From assembly GCA_001603765.1 (NCBI GenBank), contig LUZV01000157.1:1-10817 (forward strand): a stretch of DNA of 10,817 bases, written 5' to 3'. A program made the translations under genes and the position numbers. Below are positions 1 through 5,134 of this stretch, piece by piece (the stretch's first letter is position 1; each line of letters starts with the position of its first letter). The notes under the pieces were generated by a model, which was not told where the DNA came from, made no database searches, and saw only the letters and a list, made by a program, of their open reading frames with translations. This DNA comes from Anaerolineales bacterium Chloro_02. Its GTDB lineage: Bacteria > Chloroflexota > Anaerolineae > Anaerolineales > Anaerolineaceae.

Positions 1-9
1 ATGGTTTAT

Positions 10-21
10 GTTTGAACAAAC
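10..21. promoter_or_regulatory. Small dyad upstream of the AOR promoter
   Basis: GTTTG-AA-CAAAC is a 5-bp perfect inverted repeat centred about 50 bases upstream of the sigma-54-like site. Activators of the NtrC class bind dyads upstream of such promoters, so it could be part of an enhancer site, but it is short and cut off by the window edge. Chance occurrence is quite possible. Confidence 0.15.
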
Positions 22-59
22 GAGACAGTATGAACTGGAATGGGGATGATGCCCGGATT

Positions 60-75
60 TGGCACAGTGAAAGCT
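60..75 (+). promoter_or_regulatory. Sigma-54 (-24/-12) promoter of the AOR operon
   Basis: The sequence TGGCACAGTGAAAGCT matches the sigma-54 consensus TGGCACR-N4-TTGCW. The -24 block TGGCAC is perfect, GG and GC have the obligatory 10-base spacing (GG 61-62, GC 73-74), and the -12 block is AAGCT instead of TTGCA. A start about 12 bases downstream, near 86, would leave a leader of about 43 bases before the GTG start at 129. The window also encodes two sigma-54 activators, so this type of promoter is in use in this genome. Inference from sequence match only. Confidence 0.5.
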
Positions 76-116
76 CCCCCCAGGTCAGTTTTTCGCTAAG
101 ACCCGACAACATTCGA

Positions 117-121
117 GGAGG
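117..121 (+). promoter_or_regulatory. Ribosome binding site deciding the AOR start
   Basis: GGAGG at 117-121 (within GAGGAGG 115-121) lies 7 bases before GTG 129. It supports GTG 129 over the upstream in-frame TTG at 12, which has no Shine-Dalgarno sequence and would add 39 residues unlike the family. From GTG 129 the protein begins MAKFIRIDMT, the usual AOR N-terminal beta strand. Confidence 0.8.
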
Positions 122-128
122 TATTCAC

Positions 129-1856
129 GTGGCTAAGTTCATCCGTATCGATATGACATCAAAAGAGGTCAGGGTTGACGACTGCCCGGAAAAGTATGCC
201 GGACTGGCAGGCCGGGCGCTCACTTCCAACTTCGTCGCCGAGGAAGTCAAACCGACTTGTCATCCATTGGGCAAAAACAACAAACTGATCTTCGCGCCCG
301 GCTTTCTTACCGGGACCGGTGCGGCCAACTCCGGCCGGATCTCCTGCGGCGCTAAAAGCCCGCTGACCGGCGGTATCAAGGAAAGCAACAGCGGCGGCAC
401 CTTTAGTCAGAAAATGGCCAGAATGGGCATCAAGGCGCTCGTGTTCGAGGGGCTTCCATCTGGAGATCAATACTTCGTCGTTAAAGTTGCCATGGACGGA
501 GTGACCATTGACGACGCTCCACTCGAAATCGTGGGCATGGGAAACTACGACGCGATAAAAGCGCTGCAGGACAAGTACGGCGCCAAAGTCGGCGTAGCCG
601 TCATCGGCCCGGCGGGAGAAATGCGGCTTACCGCCGCCAACATTTCTTTTGCGGATCCCGACGGCAATATCCGCAGTGCCGGACGCGGGGGGCTGGGCGC
701 CGTGATGGGTTCCAAGAAGATAAAGGCGGTGGTTATCGACGATACCGACGCTCCCGGCGTCGCTATCTCCCATCCCGAGGCTTTCAAAAGCGCTGCAAAG
801 CGGTTTGCGAAAGCACTCACTACCCATCCGGTTACCGGTAAGGGGCTGGGCAGGTACGGTACCAATGTTCTGGTTAATATTTTGAACGAAGCCGGCGGTC
901 TCCCCACCCAAAACTTCCGCCGGGGACGGAACGAATGGGCCAACGACATCGGCGGCGAGACGATGACCGCAACCATGGAAACCCGTGGCGGCAAGCCGAC
1001 CCACGGCTGTCATCCGGGGTGCATCATGCGGTGTTCCCAGCACTATGTGGACAAGGGAGGCAAGTATATCACCAGTGGATTTGAGTATGAGACCATCTAG
1101 GCTCTCGGTGCCAATGCCGCCATAGACGATCTGGACGTGATTGCTTATGCCGACCGCGAATTCGATGAGGCCGGAGTTGATTCCATCGATGGTTCTGTGG
1201 CGGTCGCCGTTGCCATGGAGGCCGGCATCATTCCCTGGGGGGACGGCAAGGCCGCCCTGGAACTTATCAAGGAGATCCGCAAGGGGACTCCCCTGGGCCG
1301 GATCCTGGGCTGCGGTGCCGCTGCCGTTGGGCGTATCTACGGAATTACAAGGGTCCCCGTGGTAAAAGGCCAGGCAATTCCGGCTTACGATCCGCGTGCG
1401 GTAAAGGGCGTCGGGCTCACGTACGCCACGACACCGATGGGCGCCGACCACACTGCCGGGTATGCGGTGGCGACGAATATCCTGAAGATCGGCGGCTACG
1501 TCGATCCGCTCAAAAAGGAAAACCAGGCGGAACTGTCGCGCAACCTGCAAATTGCCACCGCCGCAGTGGACAGTACCGGTATGTGCCTGTTTGTCGCTTT
1601 TGCCATTCTGGACATACCGGACGGTTTCAACGCGCTGATCGACATGATTAACGCCCAGTACGACCTCTCGCTTACCGCGGATGACGTGACCGCTCTCGGC
1701 AAATCCGTTCTCAAGGTAGAGATCGGGTTCAATGAACGGGCCGGTTTTACCAGTGTCGACAACCGCCTGCCGGAGTTTTTCGAAGAGGAATGTCCTCCGC
1801 ACAATACCACGTGGGATTTCACGGACCAGGAAATCGATGCGGTATTGAACTTCTAG
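129..1856 (+). pseudogene. aor: Aldehyde:ferredoxin oxidoreductase (tungsten-pterin enzyme), interrupted by one in-frame amber codon
   Basis: This is an AOR-family gene for the ferredoxin-dependent, reversible oxidation of aldehydes to carboxylic acids by a cytoplasmic enzyme with a tungsten bis-pterin and one [4Fe-4S] cluster. Read through the TAG at codon 324, it gives 575 residues, a normal family length. The N-terminal pterin-binding domain (about 1-210) has the family motif GRISCGAKSPLTGG. Candidate cluster ligands are C294, C298, C302 (CX3CX3C) and C486 (STGMC). E319 in GFEYETI and H441 in MGADHTAGYA fit the active-site Glu and His of the archaeal AOR. The amber codon falls where relatives read YETIWA, so TGG to TAG is the simplest explanation. 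No frameshift or other lesion is seen and the frame continues cleanly to its own TAG at 1854-1856. A truncated 323-residue product would lack C486, H441 and both C-terminal domains. Identity is sure; whether it is dead, readthrough or a read error is open. Confidence 0.9.
1098..1100 (+). other. In-frame amber (TAG) codon inside the AOR gene
   Basis: Codon 324 of the AOR reading frame is TAG between ...FEYETI and ALGANAAIDDLD. Both sides are typical AOR sequence in the same frame, and the family residue expected here is Trp (TGG), one transition away. No Shine-Dalgarno sequence precedes the nearby in-frame GTG at 1137, which is an ordinary Val in DLDVIA, so reinitiation there is unlikely. Confidence 0.9.
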
Positions 1857-1884
1857 GCGAATCGGGATCGTAGGGAGGAGGCGG

Positions 1885-2169
1885 GTGTCGCCGAAGATCG
1901 AGCTTCGTGCTTTTATGGATATTGCTGTTCTTTTTCGGGAACGGAACTGGCCAAGTCCGCTCGATTTGGACATCCCGAGAGAGCTTAGCGGGATTGAACT
2001 CCTTGATTTACTTGATATTTCTCCGGAAAAGGTCGAGGTTATTTTTGTGAACGGGAAGGCCTTCAATCCGGAAGCAGCCGTGATATCCGGCGGCGACCGG
2101 GTGGCGTTGCTTTCTCCGGGAGCGCCCGGCCCTTACCGTGTGTTGCTGGGCTTCAAGAAAATGGATTGA
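1885..2169 (+). CDS. MoaD/ThiS-like beta-grasp protein lacking the C-terminal Gly-Gly
   Basis: This 94-residue protein starts at GTG 1885, 28 bases after the AOR stop. A purine-rich GGGAGGAGG run (1873-1881) lies just upstream, with GGGAGG spaced 6 bases from the start. The C-terminal half, VNGKAFNPEAAVISGGDRVA, is the typical end of the MoaD/ThiS fold (VNG, then a GDxVAL strand). MoaD and ThiS normally finish in Gly-Gly, which is adenylated and thiocarboxylated to carry sulfur into molybdopterin or thiazole. Here the chain instead runs past LLSPGAPGPY into RVLLGFKKMD, so it cannot carry sulfur that way unless processed. The place in the operon suggests a role with AOR, perhaps as a bound small subunit or maturation factor. 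That role is inference; fold assignment is fairly confident. Confidence 0.75.
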   Translation: MSPKIELRAFMDIAVLFRERNWPSPLDLDIPRELSGIELLDLLDISPEKVEVIFVNGKAFNPEAAVISGGDRVALLSPGAPGPYRVLLGFKKMD

Positions 2170-2209
2170 ATGGACACATGCTGCTTCCATCGGGCGGACA
2201 TCGGGGCAA

Positions 2210-2225
2210 TGGTTGTTCGATTGCT
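2210..2225 (+). promoter_or_regulatory. Possible internal sigma-54-like promoter before moaD
   Basis: TGGTTGTTCGATTGCT has GG-N10-GC spacing (GG 2211-2212, GC 2223-2224) and a perfect -12 block TTGCT, but a weak -24 block (TGGTTG, not TGGCAC). The palindrome TTTTGCAAAA (2225-2234) follows directly. A start near 2236 would fit moaD at 2279. It lies in the 109-base gap between the two MoaD-type genes and may be chance. Confidence 0.2.
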
Positions 2226-2278
2226 TTTGCAAAACAGACGAGAGCATAGAATCCGGTGGAAGCGGAGAGCAGACTCAC

Positions 2279-2515
2279 ATGCACGTAGAAGTTCGCCTGT
2301 ATGCCACGCTGCGACGGTACGCGACGGCCTCCGCCGGGGGAATTTTACATGTGGATGTGCCCGAGGGCGGCAAGGCGGCCGATGCAATCGCCGCAGTGGG
2401 GGTGGATGCCGATGAGATCCATTTATTGATGATCAACGGTGTGATCGCTTCTGCGGATCAGGTGCTCGCCGAAGGCGATCTCCTGGGTTTGTTCCCGAGT
2501 GTCGGCGGTGGTTGA
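2279..2515 (+). CDS. moaD: MoaD-type sulfur carrier protein (canonical Gly-Gly end)
   Basis: This 78-residue protein is of normal MoaD length. ATG 2279 is preceded by GGAGA at 2264-2268 with about 10 bases of spacing; an upstream in-frame ATG at 2138 would overlap the previous gene and add unrelated sequence. It begins MHVEVRLYATLRRYA, typical of MoaD (strand, then the LFA/LYAxLR motif). It ends with GDLLGLFPSVGGG, the exposed Gly-Gly tail that MoeB/MoaB-type enzymes activate so that the carrier can donate sulfur to precursor Z in molybdopterin synthase. Placed after AOR, it probably serves tungsten-pterin synthesis. It follows the MoaD-like gene by 109 bases, so it may be in the same transcript. 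A ThiS-type or other sulfur-carrier role cannot be excluded from sequence alone. Confidence 0.8.
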   Translation: MHVEVRLYATLRRYATASAGGILHVDVPEGGKAADAIAAVGVDADEIHLLMINGVIASADQVLAEGDLLGLFPSVGGG

Positions 2516-2640
2516 TGGCCCGGCTGGGGGTGGCCTTTAACTGGTCTCACGCCTTTGTATTTTTCATGAGAGTAAAGCGGTGTGACACTGGTTTGATTGC
2601 CGGGTATTGCACTCCGGTTCAGCCAACTTGGGCTGCCGTT

Positions 2641-2688
2641 CCCGGTCCCCCGCCAGGGAATGGAAGGGATGGTCTTCGAGGGACCGGG
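2641..2688. repeat. 9-bp inverted repeat between convergent genes
   Basis: CCCGGTCCC (2641-2649) and GGGACCGGG (2680-2688) are perfect inverted copies with a 30-base loop. They lie in the 189-base gap between the end of moaD and the end of the - strand exported-protein gene. The stem could act on both strands as a transcription barrier, but neither side has a T-tract, so it is not a standard intrinsic terminator. No gene is seen in this gap. Confidence 0.35.
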
Positions 2689-2704
2689 TCCGGTCAACTA
2701 CACT

Positions 2705-4411
2705 TTATCTGTGCCACGGATCGTATCTGTTGTGCCACTTATGGTATCTGTCCCACCAGTCATTGTAATGCACCCGGATTGCTCCGGCGAATCCGTTGAA
2801 AAGGAGGTCACCGTTCTCAAGAAACTGCAGAATGGCATAATATCCGTTTCCATAGTTCTCGGGACCCAAAATCGTCAAGTGGACGGTATCGCCCGTATCC
2901 CAATCCAGCCCCTGCACTACCCAACCCAGATCGGGAATGTAACCGCCTACGACTGCCATGTTGCCGGAATCACTGTGGAGTGGAATCATGCTGGGTGATG
3001 AGACATCCGGCCGCCCCCATGCGGATTCCCATGAGTGTGTCCTGGTATCCCACTGGAAGCGTTCAACTCCGTGCGGTCCAGGGTATGCCGGCCCCATGAG
3101 GCCGATCTTAATAAAGTTATTTGGTGCGGCCTTAAGCGCAGGCTCGACCGATTCCGGAATATTGTTCACGACAAAGGCCCCATAACCATGCACGACCACG
3201 GACTGCTCCGACTGTATCCATTCGGGCAGGGTCGTATAACCGCAGGTTACCGGAATGGTGCCTGCAATGCGTTCGGTAAAGCCGGCGGGTATTTTGTCGC
3301 GCCAGAACGCCACCAAATTCATTTGCTTATTGCCGTCGGTGATGATCACGAGCTTGTCTTTATCTTTGCCAAAACCCATGAGTGTCGGGGAAGACCCGCT
3401 CCCATTATCAAACCTTGCAATGGGGGCAACTTCAGTACTCGTTGAATAAGTGCTGGACCATGCACCGTCTGTTGCCTTGTCGGAAATGGTTTTTCCGGTC
3501 CATACCAATTTGCGCATGACCGTATTGCTCACGATATAGATACCGTTTTTCTCATCGACGCAAAGCGAGTTGCTCACCCGCTCCCCGGCGGCAAAAGGGT
3601 AGAACGACTTGGTTTTGAGGGTGAGCTGCCGATCGATGACCGCCACTCCATTGGTAAAAGTCACGATAATATGACCGTCATAGGTCATGCTCAGCCCCAT
3701 GGCACGAGCGCCGGTGGTACCCTGAATTTTGAGAACGGGATCGTCGAGTCTGTAGCGAATCTCTATGCCTGCCTCGGGGCGACGCGGATTTTTTAAGGCG
3801 ATACCGAGTATTACGCCATTGTAGTTAGCGTAGAGCACGTTTTCGCTGCTAACCAGGGTGTAAACTCCATTCCCCATACGCCCGGCATAGTTGTCGCCGA
3901 AAAGGGATTTCAGGTAAGCATCCATGTCGCTCGGGGTCATTCCAGCCGCGGGCGCCTCACCAAATGCCTGGAGGGTTTCATCCGAGACTGCCGGATATGT
4001 CCCATTCGATATTAGGTCAAGGAGATCCAACTTTGCGACCGGTATCCACTGCTTACCCTTTTTATAAATGTACTGGACGCGGTCCGTGGAAGGCTGCCAC
4101 ATGTAGTCCGGGTTCGTGGAGGCAAGCGTCATGAGGTTACCTGGGCCGCCGTAGCTGATTTTCTCTTTTTCCGGGTCCACCAGGAACGCTCCTTTTGGAG
4201 GTCCGTAAGGCGTGGAGTCGCTTGCGGAAGAATCAAAATGCACGATCCCATAAAGCGAAGACGCCAGGTAAGGGTTGGGTGCCGGGCGGTTCACGGGATA
4301 CGATTTCTTGTTGAAACAGTCCGGTGAGCAGGCCCAAACCGGTGCCGCCCCAAGGGTGAGTACTGCCAGTATGAGCATTGCGAGACCAGCCGTCGCGGGT
4401 ATACGCTTCAT
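2705..4411 (-). CDS. Exported protein of unknown function, probably beta-propeller
   Basis: This 568-residue protein starts at ATG 4411, with AAGGAGA at 4416-4422 about 4 bases upstream; a longer reading from 4462 has no such site and would bury the signal peptide. Residues 1-27 are a clear Sec signal (MKR, hydrophobic core LAMLILAVLTL, cleavage after APVWA). The mature chain begins with a Cys pair (CSPDC); the -3 to -1 residues VWA are a poor lipobox, so periplasmic or secreted is likelier than lipoprotein. I do not recognise the family. Repeated strand-turn-strand segments (GLSMTYDGHIIVTF, VDEKNGIYIVSN, KDKLVIITDG, ENGDLLFNG) read like propeller blades. The C-terminus is rich in Trp, His and Tyr (WWDRYHKWHNRYDPWHR), perhaps a metal or surface contact. 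It is transcribed away from the kinase/regulator pair across a 723-base gap and may be its target. Confidence 0.7.
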   Translation of the reverse strand: MKRIPATAGLAMLILAVLTLGAAPVWACSPDCFNKKSYPVNRPAPNPYLASSLYGIVHFDSSASDSTPYGPPKGAFLVDPEKEKISYGGPGNLMTLASTNPDYMWQPSTDRVQYIYKKGKQWIPVAKLDLLDLISNGTYPAVSDETLQAFGEAPAAGMTPSDMDAYLKSLFGDNYAGRMGNGVYTLVSSENVLYANYNGVILGIALKNPRRPEAGIEIRYRLDDPVLKIQGTTGARAMGLSMTYDGHIIVTFTNGVAVIDRQLTLKTKSFYPFAAGERVSNSLCVDEKNGIYIVSNTVMRKLVWTGKTISDKATDGAWSSTYSTSTEVAPIARFDNGSGSSPTLMGFGKDKDKLVIITDGNKQMNLVAFWRDKIPAGFTERIAGTIPVTCGYTTLPEWIQSEQSVVVHGYGAFVVNNIPESVEPALKAAPNNFIKIGLMGPAYPGPHGVERFQWDTRTHSWESAWGRPDVSSPSMIPLHSDSGNMAVVGGYIPDLGWVVQGLDWDTGDTVHLTILGPENYGNGYYAILQFLENGDLLFNGFAGAIRVHYNDWWDRYHKWHNRYDPWHR

Positions 4412-4495
4412 TACGTCTCCTTCTTGTGGTTGGTACTCATCGATCTTTAAAATTCTTGGCATAAGCCCGAAGGTTGCCGATCAGTCCGTGATTCG

Positions 4496-4511
4496 CGCAA
4501 GGACACAACCG
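4496..4511 (-). promoter_or_regulatory. Weak sigma-54-like site before the exported-protein gene
   Basis: Read on the - strand, CGGTTGTGTCCTTGCG has GG-N10-GC spacing and a good -12 block (TTGCG), but its -24 block CGGTTG is poor. A start near 4485 would give a leader of about 74 bases to ATG 4411. No better sigma-70 promoter was seen between this site and the gene. Confidence 0.2.
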
Positions 4512-4622
4512 GTCAACCTTCATAAATTACCGTGACACAAGGTCCGAAGAAGATAATGAGATCCATTAATGCCTTCTATTGACGCGGCTCGTCACCCCCC
4601 TTGCATTGCTAAGCCAGCCCGG

Positions 4623-4638
4623 TGGCAATGAATTCGCT
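4623..4638 (+). promoter_or_regulatory. Sigma-54-like site 1 in the divergent region
   Basis: TGGCAATGAATTCGCT has GG 4624-4625 and GC 4636-4637 at the required 10-base spacing, with -24 block TGGCAA (5 of 6) and -12 block TCGCT. It points toward the kinase but lies about 500 bases from its start codon, so it would make a long leader or a separate RNA. Confidence 0.3.
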
Positions 4639-4687
4639 CTTCTCATGGACAAAGCTCCACCCGAATCGGTTTTCAACCCGACCTTCC

Positions 4688-4703
4688 TGGACGGCTCTTT
4701 GCA
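4688..4703 (+). promoter_or_regulatory. Sigma-54-like site 2 in the divergent region
   Basis: TGGACGGCTCTTTGCA has GG 4689-4690 and GC 4701-4702 at 10-base spacing and a perfect -12 block TTTGCA. The -24 block is TGGACG, matching only TGG. It sits 65 bases after the first site in the same direction and overlaps a GGCTC/GAGCC hairpin. Confidence 0.25.
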
Positions 4704-4714
4704 ATGAGCCTTTT
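4693..4714 (+). terminator. Short hairpin with T run
   Basis: GGCTC (4693-4697) and GAGCC (4706-4710) form a 5-bp stem with an 8-base loop, followed by TTTT. This resembles a minimal intrinsic terminator on the + strand, but the stem is short and no gene ends just upstream. It would stop transcripts starting from the site at 4623-4638 after about 60 bases. Confidence 0.2.
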
Positions 4715-4784
4715 ATCCATGTCCTGCATCGCTGATCCTGATTCTCGCCATGGCCGCACTGCCGACAGATTTCTTAACATTTAG

Positions 4785-4800
4785 AGCAAAATCCAAGCCA
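4785..4800 (-). promoter_or_regulatory. Sigma-54-like site on the - strand
   Basis: On the - strand the sequence reads TGGCTTGGATTTTGCT: -24 block TGGCTT, R at the next position, -12 block TTGCT, and exact GG-N10-GC spacing (4799-4798 and 4787-4786 on the complementary strand). It points toward the exported-protein gene, but a start near 4774 would leave a leader of about 360 bases. A CATTG-N5-CAATG dyad (4799-4813) touches its upstream edge. Confidence 0.3.
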
Positions 4801-4860
4801 TTGAATGCCAATGCAACGGGGAGCGTGGCGGGTCGGCGGATTCGGAAAGGAGGAGACCGC

Positions 4861-4892
4861 CTGAGTTCCCTGAGATAGTATATGGAACTCAG
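4861..4892. repeat. Inverted repeat 1 of the kinase leader (9-bp stem)
   Basis: CTGAGTTCC (4861-4869) and GGAACTCAG (4884-4892) are perfect inverted copies with a 14-base loop. This is the longest stem in the region. It is followed by TTT and a G run, so it is not a typical terminator. A strong Shine-Dalgarno-like AAGGAGGAG (4847-4855) lies just before it without an obvious start codon at the right distance. Confidence 0.5.
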
Positions 4893-4904
4893 TTTGGGGG
4901 GAGA

Positions 4905-4918
4905 CCGATCTTGATCGG
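4905..4918. repeat. Inverted repeat 2 of the kinase leader
   Basis: CCGATC-TT-GATCGG is a compact dyad of two 6-base arms separated by 2 bases. Such tight symmetry is more like a protein-binding operator than an RNA hairpin. Confidence 0.3.
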
Positions 4919-4923
4919 ATTTT

Positions 4924-4951
4924 CAGGACGGTCCGGGATTTCGTCGTCCTG
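4924..4951. repeat. Inverted repeat 3 of the kinase leader
   Basis: CAGGACG (4924-4930) and CGTCCTG (4945-4951) are perfect inverted copies with a 14-base loop. In RNA the stem could extend by two G-U pairs (4931-4932 with 4943-4944). Confidence 0.35.
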
Positions 4952-4967
4952 CCCGATGGAGGGTGGT

Positions 4968-5030
4968 ATGAGTTTTCTCAAGACCGAACTTCGAACAGAA
5001 TGGAATTCTGTTTGTCCGGCAACGACTTAG
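4968..5030 (+). CDS. Possible 20-residue leader peptide
   Basis: ATG 4968 follows GGAGG (4958-4962) with 5 bases of spacing and opens a 20-codon frame (MSFLKTELRT..., ending ...CPATT) that stops at TAG 5030. An in-frame ATG at 4956 would add four residues but lacks this spacing. Inverted repeat 4 lies wholly inside the frame and its stop codon lies in the left arm of inverted repeat 5, an arrangement seen in translation-coupled attenuators. No family is recognised, and an ORF of this size with a good ribosome site can arise by chance. It needs a promoter upstream of 4950 to be transcribed. Confidence 0.2.
   Translation: MSFLKTELRTEWNSVCPATT
4992..5014. repeat. Inverted repeat 4 of the kinase leader (operator or hairpin)
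   Basis: AACAGAAT-GGA-ATTCTGTT (4994-5012) is a perfect 8-bp inverted repeat with a 3-base centre. As RNA, 4992-4993 and 5013-5014 add one G-U and one C-G pair, giving a 10-bp stem. The 19-base symmetric shape would also suit the paired Fis-type HTH of an NtrC-class activator. It overlaps the -35 element proposed at 5012-5017. Confidence 0.4.
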
Positions 5031-5039
5031 GGCTATAAG
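5012..5039 (+). promoter_or_regulatory. Candidate sigma-70 promoter of the kinase/regulator operon
   Basis: TTGTCC (5012-5017), a 16-base spacer and TATAAG (5034-5039) make a fair sigma-70-like promoter. Transcription from about 5046 would give a leader of about 90 bases to ATG 5135. The -35 touches inverted repeat 4 and the -10 lies in inverted repeat 5, so bound regulators could block or tune it. Confidence 0.3.
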
Positions 5040-5041
5040 TC
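5024..5041. repeat. Inverted repeat 5 of the kinase leader
   Basis: GACTTA (5024-5029) and TAAGTC (5036-5041) are perfect inverted copies with a 6-base loop, covering the proposed -10 element. Confidence 0.3.
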
Positions 5042-5134
5042 CGAATTTACCGGTTGAGATAAGTTAATAGCCTCCCGTTGGGGTTCTCAGGAAAAAACAG
5101 GATTCGGATGTCGTGCGGCTTTACAGGAGAAGGG

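Larger units (their letters stand above)
4412..5134. other. Long divergent intergenic region with regulatory structure
   Basis: This stretch of 723 bases between the exported-protein gene (-) and the kinase gene (+) shows no convincing protein gene. It holds sigma-54-like sites on both strands (4496-4511 -, 4623-4638 +, 4688-4703 +, 4785-4800 -). It also holds a short hairpin with a T run (4693-4714), a dense series of inverted repeats (4861-5041), a possible leader peptide (4968-5030) and a sigma-70-like promoter (5012-5039). The octamer GGAGACCG occurs at 4852-4859 and 4900-4907, and AGACCG again at 4981-4986. Confidence 0.7.

Noticed and set aside
12..128. N-terminal extension of the AOR from TTG 12
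   Set aside because: It has no ribosome site, the added residues are unlike the family, and it would run through the sigma-54-like promoter. GTG 129 with GGAGG is better.
1098..1100. Selenocysteine insertion as explanation of the internal stop
   Set aside because: Selenocysteine uses UGA, not UAG, and the family residue here is Trp.
1137..1856. A separate downstream gene starting at GTG 1137
   Set aside because: It is in the same frame as the AOR gene, the GTG is a Val of the family sequence DLDVIA, and no ribosome site precedes it. It is the second part of the interrupted AOR.
159..2066. A 635-codon open frame on the - strand antisense to the AOR gene
   Set aside because: It lies opposite a clear AOR gene and its translation resembles no family. 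Such frames arise from codon bias in GC-rich genes.
4629..4736. A 35-codon frame starting ATG 4629 in the intergenic region
   Set aside because: There is no Shine-Dalgarno sequence, it overlaps a sigma-54-like site, and its composition is unlike the neighbouring genes.
4891..4900. Reading inverted repeat 1 as an intrinsic terminator
   Set aside because: The stem is followed by three T and a G run, not a T-tract, and no gene ends upstream of it on the + strand.
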